Origin: Synergistota bacterium
GTDB lineage: Bacteria; Synergistota; JAGHAJ01
Assembly (NCBI GenBank): GCA_021161545.1
Contig: JAGHAJ010000220.1
Coordinates: 1 to 5,368 of the forward strand
Reading direction: 5' to 3'
DNA length: 5,368 bases
Part shown: in pieces, positions 1 to 5,368 of the stretch
Numbering within the stretch: position 1 is the stretch's first letter
How the letters are laid out: each line of letters opens with the position of its first letter
The notes under the pieces: generated by a model
What the model saw: only the letters and a program-made list of their open reading frames with translations
Databases searched by the model: none
Told to the model about the DNA's origin: nothing
Made by a program: the position numbers and the translations under genes

Positions 1-885
1 AATCTGATAAAATGCGAGTCCCCACCCGAAAACCTTTGCTGTAGCTATTACGAACATTACAAGCGAGGATGTTACACCAGCGGTTACTACGAGATTGTAG
101 AATTTCTTGAGGTCTAATTTTTTATAGACAAAAAATGCGACGAATATAGCATAATCCACCGCAATTACAGCGGCTTCGGAAGGTGTAAAAACCCCTGAAA
201 ATATTCCTCCAAGCACTATTAAAGGAGCTATAAGACCCCAAAGGGCCCTTATAAATAACTTTCCCACTTTTCCTATACTTACCTTTGCACCTCTGGGATA
301 ATTTTTCTTATATGCCATTCTCACTGCTATGAGAATTAGTGCTAAACCCATTAGTGTTCCAGGGATAAACCCGCCCATGAATAGCTTTGATACAGATTCT
401 CCTGCTATGACACCATATAGTACCATTGGTACGCTTGGAGGTATTACAACTCCTATAGTACCTGCTGAGGCTATGAGTGCTGCTGAAAAATCTACATCGT
501 ATTTTCTTTTCTCAAGTTCTGGGATCAGGGCAGAACCAACAGCTGCAGTAGTTGCAGCTCCGGAACCTGATATTGCTGCAATGAACATAGAAGCAACTAT
601 AGAAACAATTGAAAGTCCACCTTTTAACCTACCGAGTGTAGCGTCTGCAAATGCGACAATTTCTTCGGATATTCCGCCTCGTGCCAGTATATCACCGACG
701 AGCACGAAGAATGGGACTGCAACGAGGGCAAATGCGTTGTTCCCTGCAAACATGGTTTGAGGTACTATTTCTAAAGGTATTCCACTAATTAAAAGGATAA
801 TTACAGCTGCAATACCAATAGAAACGCCTATAGGTACACTAATTAGCATAAGTATGAAAAACGAACCGAAAAGTATCCATCCCAT
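1..885 (-). CDS. dctM: TRAP transporter large permease subunit DctM, 3' end cut off by window
   Basis: This is the large membrane subunit of a tripartite ATP-independent periplasmic (TRAP) transporter. In this family it forms the channel that imports an organic acid, usually with Na+, from the receptor DctP. The visible 295 codons begin MGWILFGSFF and are strongly hydrophobic throughout. Family signatures are visible: NNAFALVAVPFFVLVGDIL (about residues 49-67), SGSGAATTAAVGS (about 106-118), ASAGTIGVVIPPS (about 140-152) and GVFTPSEAA (about 231-239). The glycine/serine/threonine-rich stretches match the re-entrant loops that bind Na+ and substrate in this family. Full-length members have roughly 425 residues, so about 70% is present and the C-terminus lies left of position 1. 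The ATG shares one base with the dctQ stop (ATGA-type junction) and only a weak GGTGA precedes it, so translation is probably coupled to dctQ. The family is certain; the substrate is unknown. Confidence 0.95.
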   Translation of the reverse strand, partial: MGWILFGSFFILMLISVPIGVSIGIAAVIILLISGIPLEIVPQTMFAGNNAFALVAVPFFVLVGDILARGGISEEIVAFADATLGRLKGGLSIVSIVASMFIAAISGSGAATTAAVGSALIPELEKRKYDVDFSAALIASAGTIGVVIPPSVPMVLYGVIAGESVSKLFMGGFIPGTLMGLALILIAVRMAYKKNYPRGAKVSIGKVGKLFIRALWGLIAPLIVLGGIFSGVFTPSEAAVIAVDYAIFVAFFVYKKLDLKKFYNLVVTAGVTSSLVMFVIATAKVFGWGLAFYQI

Positions 886-1352
886 CACTCATTCACCATC
901 TTGATGATACCTGCAATCAGGTGTACCAATATAATTGGAGCTACTATGGGATACACCATGTAAACGTAGCTCATATGGATACCCATAGCAGGAGAGGTCT
1001 GAAATCCCTGGTCATTTATGAGTATGACCCCATAATATGTTACTATCCAGAAGAAGATGGCTTGAATAACATACGAAACGGCAGATATTGGTTTTTTGGC
1101 CTTTTTGGGTAGAAGGTTTGTCACAAATGTGATGGAGATATGCGCACCTCTTTTGAATCCCACAGATGCTCCGATCATTGAAGACCATACAAGCAGAAAT
1201 CTTGATGCCTCTTCTGACCAGGATAAAGCTGTAAAGAAAAATCTGAATACCACTTGAAGGGTTATAATAACCGCCATTGCTACAATCATAGAAAAAAGCA
1301 CCATTTCAAGATACTTGTTCAATCTATCGCTAATTTTTACCAGCACCATCAA
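885..1352 (-). CDS. dctQ: TRAP transporter small permease subunit DctQ
   Basis: This is the small four-helix membrane subunit that partners DctM in the TRAP transporter complex in the cytoplasmic membrane. The 155-residue product is the normal size. Hydrophobic segments lie at about residues 18-40, 52-67, 87-112 and 128-151. The family motif between helices 1 and 2 is clear: W45 followed by E47, E48 and R51, then FLLVW and a GASVGFKRGAHI stretch. The start needs a choice: an in-frame TTG at 1352-1350 is followed directly by an ATG at 1349-1347. I chose TTG because the GAGG core of the Shine-Dalgarno lies 10 nt before it, matching the 9-10 nt spacing of the neighbouring genes, while the ATG would be at 13 nt. 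The difference is one residue. It sits downstream of dctP, with a strong hairpin between them, and overlaps dctM by one base. Confidence 0.94.
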   Translation of the reverse strand: MMVLVKISDRLNKYLEMVLFSMIVAMAVIITLQVVFRFFFTALSWSEEASRFLLVWSSMIGASVGFKRGAHISITFVTNLLPKKAKKPISAVSYVIQAIFFWIVTYYGVILINDQGFQTSPAMGIHMSYVYMVYPIVAPIILVHLIAGIIKMVNE

Positions 1353-1360
1353 AACAGCAT

Positions 1361-1367
1361 CACCTCT
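1361..1367 (-). promoter_or_regulatory. Ribosome binding site of dctQ
   Basis: On the minus strand this reads AGAGGTG, a good match to the anti-Shine-Dalgarno. Its GAGG core ends 10 nt before TTG 1352 and 13 nt before ATG 1349, which favours the TTG start. A nearer ATG at 1360-1358 is out of use because it reads a stop three codons later. The site lies 7 nt after the intercistronic hairpin, whose 3' arm carries ACCTCT, complementary to this site. Confidence 0.7.
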
Positions 1368-1374
1368 TATTATG

Positions 1375-1410
1375 TAGAGAGGTAGCAGATGTTCATCTGC
1401 TACCTCTCTA
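1375..1410 (-). promoter_or_regulatory. Perfect 17-bp intercistronic stem-loop between dctP and dctQ
   Basis: Two perfectly complementary 17-base arms (1375-1391 and 1394-1410) are separated by only two bases; in RNA this would be a stem of about 16 bp closed by a four-base loop. It begins 12 nt after the dctP stop and ends 7 nt before the dctQ ribosome binding site. On neither strand is the stem followed by a T-run (the minus strand continues CATAATAAGAGG), so it is not a classical intrinsic terminator. Stem-loops between a binding-protein gene and its membrane-subunit genes are known to protect the upstream mRNA from 3' exonucleases and so raise receptor levels relative to the permease. I infer the same role here. 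Confidence 0.85.
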
Positions 1411-1422
1411 TTGGAATTTGAA

Positions 1423-2421
1423 TTATTCTCTTTCTGCCATCAAGATAGCCGGTAATACATCCTTAAACTGTGGTCCATACTTATCATATACTGGTTTAAC
1501 AGCCTTTCTGAATGCTGGTATATCTGGGTGGGATACCTTCATACCCTTGTCTTTGAGGAACTGTAGCCACTCTTTTGCGTGTGATTGGTCCCAATTTCTC
1601 TCGTACATCGCAGCTTTGTGTGCATCTTTTCTTATGATTTCATGGTATTTTGCCGGTATCTTCTGCTCCCACACTTTCTTGCTTGCCATTACGACCATTG
1701 GGGCGTAAGCATGCCTTGTCAATGAAAGGTATTTCTGTGTTTCATACAATTTAAATGCTACCAGCACATTAAGTGGGTTTTCCTGTCCATCAACAGTTCC
1801 CTGCTGGAGTGCTGTTAGGACTTCACCCCATGCCATTGGTACAGCGTTTGCCCCAAGAGTCTTGAATGTGTCAACGTATATCTTATTCTGCATGACTCTT
1901 ATCTTTAAGCCTTTAATATCCTTGGGCTCTACGACAGGTCTTTTGCTGTTTGTTAGATTTCTGAAACCTCTCTCACCAAATGCAAGTCCTACCCAGCCGA
2001 CTTTGTCCATGTATCCAAGTAGCTTCTGTCCTATTTTGCCGTCCAGTATCTTGTAGGCTTCATGCGGTGACCTAAACAAGAATGGAAGGTCTAATACTCC
2101 GTAAATTGGTAGGAAGTTGATTATTGGTCCAGTTGTTATAGTCCCGAGGTCTATAATTCCCATTCTCATCCTTTCAAGGATTGTCTTTTCGTCTCCAAGT
2201 TGCCTGTTTGGATAAATAGTTATTGTAACTTCCCCATTTGTGTCTTTTTCCACGAGTTCCTTGAACTTCAAAGCACATATATGAAAGGCATCTTTTGTGT
2301 TAACAACATGTGCGAGTTTGAGATTTATTGCGGCGTTTGCAGTTGTAGGACGTACAGCAATATAGAAGAATCCCATCACCAATACTACACTTAAGAATGC
2401 ACAGCCTACTTTCTTCCACAT
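1423..2421 (-). CDS. dctP: TRAP transporter solute-binding protein DctP, periplasmic receptor
   Basis: This is the extracytoplasmic receptor of the TRAP system. It binds an organic acid outside the membrane and delivers it to DctQM. From the ATG at 2421 it has 332 residues, normal for the family. Residues 1 to about 30 are a signal peptide: MWKK, a hydrophobic core (about 8-22), then TTANAA with a signal-peptidase I site near ANA|AINL. The early cysteine (C7) has no lipobox, so it is probably not a lipoprotein. Family hallmarks are PNRQLGDEK (71-79), LKIRVMQN (172-179) whose R175 is the arginine that usually binds the substrate carboxylate, W198, and ALQQGTVDGQENP (204-216). A longer reading from 2460 would add 13 polar residues before the signal peptide and ignore the strong AAGGAGG, so it is rejected. 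It is first in dctP-dctQ-dctM. The ligand (C4-dicarboxylate, 2-oxo acid, sugar acid or other) cannot be told. Confidence 0.95.
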   Translation of the reverse strand: MWKKVGCAFLSVVLVMGFFYIAVRPTTANAAINLKLAHVVNTKDAFHICALKFKELVEKDTNGEVTITIYPNRQLGDEKTILERMRMGIIDLGTITTGPIINFLPIYGVLDLPFLFRSPHEAYKILDGKIGQKLLGYMDKVGWVGLAFGERGFRNLTNSKRPVVEPKDIKGLKIRVMQNKIYVDTFKTLGANAVPMAWGEVLTALQQGTVDGQENPLNVLVAFKLYETQKYLSLTRHAYAPMVVMASKKVWEQKIPAKYHEIIRKDAHKAAMYERNWDQSHAKEWLQFLKDKGMKVSHPDIPAFRKAVKPVYDKYGPQFKDVLPAILMAERE

Positions 2422-2430
2422 ACATATATC

Positions 2431-2437
2431 CCTCCTT
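2431..2437 (-). promoter_or_regulatory. Ribosome binding site of dctP
   Basis: The minus strand reads AAGGAGG, a full match, preceded by an A-run. Nine bases separate the GGAGG core from the ATG at 2421-2419. An out-of-frame ATG at 2425-2423 lies closer, but only the 2421 start opens the signal-peptide reading. The site fixes the dctP start. Confidence 0.85.
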
Positions 2438-2501
2438 TTTTGTTGATTTTTATATGACACTAAATTTTGCCTTTTTCTTGAAATAACACCCCCTTTCCTG
2501 C

Positions 2502-2520
2502 GGTTTAGAATGTGCTAACC
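2502..2520. promoter_or_regulatory. Imperfect inverted repeat at the expected dctP transcription start
   Basis: On the minus strand GGTTAG, six bases, then CTAAACC form an inverted repeat with one extra A in the second arm. It starts about 7 nt after the TATAAT of the predicted promoter, so it covers the expected +1. It could be a repressor operator or a small hairpin at the 5' end of the mRNA. The match is short and chance is possible. Confidence 0.3.
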
Positions 2521-2526
2521 TTCCAG

Positions 2527-2556
2527 ATTATAACTCCTTTTGTCCGAATGAGTCAA
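2527..2556 (-). promoter_or_regulatory. Predicted housekeeping-sigma promoter for dctPQM
   Basis: On the minus strand TTGACT (2556-2551) and a perfect TATAAT (2532-2527) are separated by 18 bp. Transcription would start near 2520, giving a leader of about 100 nt before the dctP ATG. This placement, between the ilvD stop and dctP, argues that dctPQM can be transcribed independently of ilvD. I see no convincing terminator after ilvD, so read-through from ilvD is also possible. Confidence 0.75.
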
Positions 2557-2570
2557 ATACTGTCTGTAAT

Positions 2571-2585
2571 TTGCACAGCATGCAA
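2571..2585. promoter_or_regulatory. Inverted repeat upstream of the dctP promoter, candidate regulator site
   Basis: TTGCA, five bases, TGCAA: perfect 5-bp arms, ending 14 bp upstream of the predicted -35 box. The position would suit an activator. On the minus strand it is followed by ATTACAG, not a T-run, so it is not a terminator for ilvD. Short repeats like this also arise by chance. Confidence 0.3.
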
Positions 2586-2635
2586 TACCTCGATGAATGT
2601 GTATTTTGCTTAATATTTTCTGTATGTCGTATTCA

Positions 2636-4312
2636 CTACAGCTTGTCTTTTAGAACAGCGCCTGTAGATGCTGATAGTACCATCTGTGAGTACCTTGCAA
2701 GATAGCCATGCTTAAATCTTGGAGATGGCTTCTGGAAAGATTCTTTTCTTTTGTTTATTTCTTCGTCTGAGAGTTTGACATTTAAGCTATAGTTCGGGAT
2801 GTCGATTTCGATGATGTCTCCGTCTCTCAGTATTCCTATGGTTCCTCCTGCATATGCTTCTGGTGATATATGCCCTATTGCTGCCCCTCTGCTACCGCCA
2901 GAAAATCTTCCATCTGTGAGTAGAGCTACGCTATCATCCAGCCCCATTCCTGCAATGGCAGAGGTTGGACCCAACATTTCCCTCATGCCTGGTCCACCTG
3001 CTGGACCTTCATATCTTATTACGACAACATCTCCTTGTTTGATCTTTCCATTAAATATGGCTTCTATGGCCTCTTCCTCGGAGTCGAACACAACAGCAGG
3101 ACCGGTGTGTTTCAGCATACCTGGAAGTACAGCAGACCTCTTTACAACTGCTCCGTCTGGTGCGAGGTTTCCTTTTAGTATTGCAAGACCTCCTGTGCTA
3201 CTGTATGGGTTGTCAACAGACCTTATGACATCTCTATCTAACACTTTTGCGTTTTCAATTATCTCTTTTATAGATTTTCCTGTCACAGTTAAAGCGTCAA
3301 GGTGGAGCGTGTTCAGCTTAGATATCTCTTTCATTACGGCTGGGATACCTCCTGCTCTGTTTAGATCCTGTATGTGCTGCCTACTTGCAGGACTTATCTT
3401 GCATATATTTGGTATCTCATTGCTGAATTTATTAAATATTTCAAGAGGTAGATCTATTCCAGCTTCGTGTGCTATAGCAGGAAGATGTAGGACTGTGTTT
3501 GTAGAACCACCAAGTGCAAGATCTATCATTATGGCATTTTCGAATGCTTCCTGGGTAAGTATCTTCCTTGCTGAAATACTTTTCCTTACCAGTTCCATTA
3601 AGTATTCTCCTGCTTCTGATGCAATCCTTTTCCTCATTCCACTGAAGGCTGCTGGTATTGTCCCATTTCCGGGGAGTGCCATTCCAAGTACTTCAGATAG
3701 ACAGTTCATGGTGTTTGCGGTGAACATTCCTGAGCATGAGCCTGACCCAGGGCATGCTCTCATTTCAAGTTCATGGAGCTCTTCTTCACTTATTTCTCCT
3801 TTTTTAAGCCTTCCAAGTGCTTCAAATACGCTTATCAAATCAACATCTTGATTCTGAAACTCACCTGCCAACATAGGTCCTCCACTCACTATGATAGCGG
3901 GTATGTCAAGCCTCGCAGCTGCCATAAGCATTCCAGGTATAATTTTGTCGCAGTTTGTTATCATGAGGAGGCCGTCGAATTGGTAGGCTTGAGCCATTGC
4001 CTCTATGGAGTCTGCAATAAGCTCTCTACTTGGGAGGGGGTATTTCATGCCTATGTGTCCCATTGCTATGCCGTCGCATATTCCTATGGATGGGAACTCC
4101 ATAGGCGTTCCTCCACCTTTAATGACCCCTCGCTTTGCTGATTCTGCTATCATGTCTAGGTGGATGTGACCTGGGATGACTTCGTTTGCAGCATTTACTA
4201 TGCCTATGAGTGGTCTTTCGAGATCTGAAGGAGTGTAGCCTATTGCGTAAAATAGTGAACGGTGTGGTGACCTCTCCCAGCCCTTTGTTACGAGATCACT
4301 TCTCTTTGCCAT
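2636..4312 (-). CDS. ilvD: Dihydroxy-acid dehydratase IlvD
   Basis: This cytoplasmic iron-sulfur enzyme dehydrates 2,3-dihydroxy-isovalerate and 2,3-dihydroxy-3-methylvalerate to the 2-oxo acids that precede valine/leucine and isoleucine. The 558 residues are full length. Signatures in order: [17 protein letters not shown] (4-20), PGHIHL (47-52), ICDGIAMGH (78-86), [10 protein letters not shown] (93-102), [13 protein letters not shown] (120-132) with Fe-S ligand C121 and K123, which is carbamylated in the family, [14 protein letters not shown] (191-204) with ligand C193, [10 protein letters not shown] (268-277), [15 protein letters not shown] (433-447) and TDGRFSGGS (466-474) with catalytic S471. 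PGH at 47-49 replaces the cysteine-bearing motif of the [2Fe-2S] class, which suggests an oxygen-sensitive cluster; that is inference. The usual CPTCGSC is CPGSGSC here. A GGGAG ribosome site sits 10 nt before the ATG. No ilvB, ilvN or ilvC is in view. Sugar-acid dehydratases share the fold, but the motifs fit IlvD best. Confidence 0.95.
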   Translation of the reverse strand: MAKRSDLVTKGWERSPHRSLFYAIGYTPSDLERPLIGIVNAANEVIPGHIHLDMIAESAKRGVIKGGGTPMEFPSIGICDGIAMGHIGMKYPLPSRELIADSIEAMAQAYQFDGLLMITNCDKIIPGMLMAAARLDIPAIIVSGGPMLAGEFQNQDVDLISVFEALGRLKKGEISEEELHELEMRACPGSGSCSGMFTANTMNCLSEVLGMALPGNGTIPAAFSGMRKRIASEAGEYLMELVRKSISARKILTQEAFENAIMIDLALGGSTNTVLHLPAIAHEAGIDLPLEIFNKFSNEIPNICKISPASRQHIQDLNRAGGIPAVMKEISKLNTLHLDALTVTGKSIKEIIENAKVLDRDVIRSVDNPYSSTGGLAILKGNLAPDGAVVKRSAVLPGMLKHTGPAVVFDSEEEAIEAIFNGKIKQGDVVVIRYEGPAGGPGMREMLGPTSAIAGMGLDDSVALLTDGRFSGGSRGAAIGHISPEAYAGGTIGILRDGDIIEIDIPNYSLNVKLSDEEINKRKESFQKPSPRFKHGYLARYSQMVLSASTGAVLKDKL

Positions 4313-4322
4313 GATTTTCCAT

Positions 4323-4436
4323 CTCCCTTCTGTAAAATAGATACTTGTTACATGTAGATAAATATGTGTTCACATTCGTAGCTCCCTTCCCGAAAACTCC
4401 CTATTGTTGCATATCACTGTAAGGGATGCTTCTCCC
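4323..4436 (-). repeat. Four GGGAG motifs in the presumptive ilvD leader
   Basis: On the minus strand GGGAG occurs at 4436-4432, 4401-4397, 4386-4382 and 4327-4323. The last is the real ilvD ribosome site; it and the copy at 4386-4382 share AAGGGAG. The other three are ribosome-site-like but do not precede long reading frames. They may be chance in a purine-rich leader, or decoys for ribosome or protein binding. Confidence 0.35.
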
Positions 4437-4503
4437 ATAGCGTCTCTACCTTCACTAACTGACTTTATTTTGTATGTTTTGGGTAGTGTAAATGAACGAT
4501 TTA

Positions 4504-4532
4504 ATTATTACACAGCTTATAAGGGAATTCAA
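4504..4532 (-). promoter_or_regulatory. Possible ilvD promoter
   Basis: On the minus strand TTGAAT (4532-4527) and AATAAT (4509-4504) are 17 bp apart. The -10 matches the consensus at five of six bases and the -35 at four. It would start transcription near 4497 and give ilvD a leader of about 185 nt. No better pair was found nearer ilvD, but the AT-rich stretch at 4340-4365 could hide one. Confidence 0.35.
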
Positions 4533-4580
4533 GAGGATGATTGAGGAGATTTACAGATAGTATGAAGATATGTTTCAGTT

Positions 4581-4610
4581 TAAGGAGGTAGCTTTCCTTA
4601 CTTTTTCTTT
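4581..4610 (+). terminator. Weak terminator-like hairpin with T-rich tail
   Basis: TAAGGA and TCCTTA form a 6-bp stem around an 8-base loop (4581-4600), followed on the plus strand by CTTTTTCTTT. The tail suits a terminator, but the stem is short and AT-rich. It includes an orphan AAGGAGGT with no start codon at a usable distance. If real, it would end a short plus-strand transcript starting near 4490, or shield the M20 promoter. Confidence 0.2.
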
Positions 4611-4696
4611 GCTTTTGCTCCAGTTTGTTGTGTAGATTTCAATTTGGGAGGGTGGGAATTCCATAGAAGAACCGTGGAAGAGTAGGGAGCTTTTGG

Positions 4697-4725
4697 TTGA
4701 CAGGCAGTGTGGGGTGTAATATACT
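4697..4725 (+). promoter_or_regulatory. Predicted housekeeping-sigma promoter for the M20 gene
   Basis: A perfect TTGACA (4697-4702) and TATACT (4720-4725) are separated by 17 bp, the ideal distance. Transcription would start near 4732, leaving a leader of about 34 nt before the ATG at 4766. The gene therefore has its own promoter, divergent from ilvD. Confidence 0.8.
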
Positions 4726-4737
4726 GATGGGCGTGGT

Positions 4738-4750
4738 GACTATATTAGTC
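4738..4750. promoter_or_regulatory. Inverted repeat between M20 start site and its ribosome site
   Basis: GACTA, TAT, TAGTC: perfect 5-bp arms with a 3-base centre. It lies just downstream of the expected transcription start and directly abuts the GGGAGG ribosome site at 4751-4756. It could be an operator or a small mRNA hairpin affecting ribosome access; chance is not excluded. Confidence 0.35.
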
Positions 4751-4765
4751 GGGAGGTAGTGGGGT

Positions 4766-5368
4766 ATGAGAGAGATATGGGTGGAGATTGAAGGTTTAAA
4801 GGATGAGATAGTAAGTGCTCTCTGTGAACTCATAAAGATACCGGCAATAAGTCCTGATAGTGGTGGAACCGGTGAGCTTAAAAAGGCTGAAAAGCTCCTT
4901 CAAATAATAAAAGATTGGAGATTTGACAGGGTGGAGCGCTATGATGCCCATGACAGAAGAGCCGAGGGAGGAATTAGACCAAATATATTATGCTACTACT
5001 ATGGCAATGAGGGTGAAAAATCACAGCGTATAGTGATACTTACGCACATGGATGTTGTTCCAGCGGGAGACATAGGTAAGTGGACAGTCACTAAACCCTT
5101 TGAACCTCGTGTGGTTAATAATAAAATTTACGGTAGAGGCAGTGAAGATAATGGTCAGGGACTCATAAGCTCTTTGTATGGTGTAAAGGCGCTGATGAAC
5201 CTCGGAATAAGGGGTAAAAAGACGGTAGTGTTAGCATTTGTGAGTGACGAGGAGACTGGGAATAGATATGGATTGGACCACCTCTTGAAGGAACATCCGG
5301 AACTCTTTAGAAAGGATGATGTTGTGATTGTGCCTGATGGGGGAGAACCCGATGGTATGTTTATAGAA
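4766..5368 (+). CDS. M20-family metallohydrolase (ArgE/DapE/CPG2 type), 3' end cut off by window
   Basis: This is the N-terminal 201 codons of a cytoplasmic two-zinc amidohydrolase. The family removes N-acyl groups from, or cleaves dipeptides into, amino acids. Motifs are in the expected order: THMDVVP with zinc ligand H94 and D96 (93-99), YGRGSEDNGQG with bridging D128 (122-132), SDEETG with general base E162 and zinc ligand E163 (160-165), and PDGGEPDG with zinc ligand D191 (190-197). The second motif is SEDNGQG rather than the common ADMKGG, pointing to a particular COG0624 subgroup whose members are often annotated only as M20 metallo-hydrolase. The remaining zinc ligand and the end of the dimerization/catalytic domains lie beyond the window. 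The start is set by GGGAGG nine bases upstream (core to ATG). It is divergent from ilvD. Exact substrate is unknown; annotation as ArgE or DapE would be over-specific. Confidence 0.92.
   Translation, partial: MREIWVEIEGLKDEIVSALCELIKIPAISPDSGGTGELKKAEKLLQIIKDWRFDRVERYDAHDRRAEGGIRPNILCYYYGNEGEKSQRIVILTHMDVVPAGDIGKWTVTKPFEPRVVNNKIYGRGSEDNGQGLISSLYGVKALMNLGIRGKKTVVLAFVSDEETGNRYGLDHLLKEHPELFRKDDVVIVPDGGEPDGMFIE

Larger units (their letters stand above)
4492..4764 (+). pseudogene. Possible decayed small gene, perhaps a transposase N-terminal remnant
   Basis: From ATG 4492 one frame reads MNDLIITQLIREFKRMIEE and three more residues, then TAG (4558-4560). Past it, the same frame continues with YEDMFQFKEVAFLTFSLLLQ, a second stop near 4633, then EEPWKSRELLVDRQCGV, a stop at 4717-4719 and YTDGRGDYISREVVGYE. 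The first two pieces have the charged, helical look of a real protein, and from memory resemble the N-terminal helices of ISLre2/UPF0236-type transposases. I cannot confirm that. Three stops in about 90 codons is little better than random, no terminal repeats or target duplication are visible, and there is no good ribosome site. It may instead be plain intergenic DNA. Confidence 0.2.
4313..4765. other. Divergent intergenic region between ilvD and the M20 gene
   Basis: These 453 bases separate two divergently transcribed genes and hold no intact gene that I trust. The right part (about 4630-4765) is purine-rich on the plus strand and contains the M20 promoter and ribosome site. The left part is the presumptive ilvD leader. 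A T-box leader, common before branched-chain amino-acid genes in Firmicutes, was looked for on both strands: no convincing T-box core (GGTGGnACCGCG) is present; the nearest is a loose GGTGGGAATTCC at 4651-4662. The middle contains a short, stop-interrupted reading frame and a weak stem-loop, listed separately. Confidence 0.6.

Noticed and set aside
329-760. 143-codon open frame on the plus strand
   Set aside because: It is antisense to the DctM signature region; low-complexity alanine/serine/proline translation typical of a shadow frame.
1375-1410. Hairpin as an intrinsic terminator
   Set aside because: No T-run follows the stem on either strand, and terminating there would cut off the dctQ and dctM genes of the same transporter.
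2422-2635. Terminator after ilvD
   Set aside because: The only symmetrical element, TTGCA-5-TGCAA at 2571-2585, is too short and lacks a T-run on the minus strand.
2799-3851. 350-codon open frame on the plus strand
   Set aside because: It is exactly antisense to ilvD, whose motifs are conserved end to end. The translation is serine/proline-rich with no recognisable domain and no ribosome site: a shadow of the coding strand.
4370-4438. 22-residue minus-strand peptide (starts MGEASLTVICNN) as an ilvD leader peptide
   Set aside because: It has no run of Ile, Val or Leu codons, only a weak ribosome site, and no terminator/antiterminator pair follows it.
4313-4765. T-box riboswitch upstream of ilvD or the M20 gene
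   Set aside because: No convincing T-box core and no terminator with a T-run lies before either start codon; the loose GGTGGGAATTCC at 4651-4662 is not followed by the rest of the element.
4639-4833. 64-codon minus-strand open frame
   Set aside because: It overlaps the M20 start and promoter, and is a proline/threonine/serine-rich translation of a purine-rich stretch, without family resemblance.

Overview
This is bacterial chromosomal DNA, moderately AT-rich by eye, with ATA and AGA/AGG codons common and strong Shine-Dalgarno sites 9-10 nt before the starts. The gene content (a DctPQM TRAP transporter, a dihydroxy-acid dehydratase lacking the extra cysteine of the [2Fe-2S] class, and an M20 hydrolase) suggests an anaerobic, possibly thermophilic bacterium of the Clostridia, Thermotogota or Synergistota kind. 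That placement is inference; no rRNA or other phylogenetic marker is present.

Layout, read along the minus strand from right to left: ilvD (4312-2636), a 214-nt gap with a near-consensus promoter, dctP (2421-1423), a 70-nt gap filled mainly by a perfect 17-bp hairpin, dctQ (1352-885), and dctM (885-1, cut by the window edge, overlapping dctQ by one base). On the plus strand, divergent from ilvD, an M20-family metallohydrolase starts at 4766 and runs off the right edge. The 453-nt divergent region (4313-4765) holds a good promoter for the M20 gene, a possible weaker promoter for ilvD with a long leader, and possibly the wreck of a small gene.

How they work together: dctP, dctQ and dctM encode the periplasmic receptor, small membrane subunit and large permease of one ion-driven uptake system for an organic acid. 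They look like one transcript from the promoter at 2527-2556, with the hairpin probably setting the receptor above the membrane subunits. IlvD makes 2-oxo acids in valine/isoleucine synthesis, and the M20 enzyme probably cleaves a peptide or N-acyl amino acid. A shared theme of acid and amino-acid uptake and conversion is plausible, but nothing here fixes the TRAP substrate. I see no mobile element that is clearly intact, no CRISPR, no tRNA/rRNA and no evidence of an undescribed multi-gene system. The most unusual items are regulatory: the dctP-dctQ hairpin and the divergent region.
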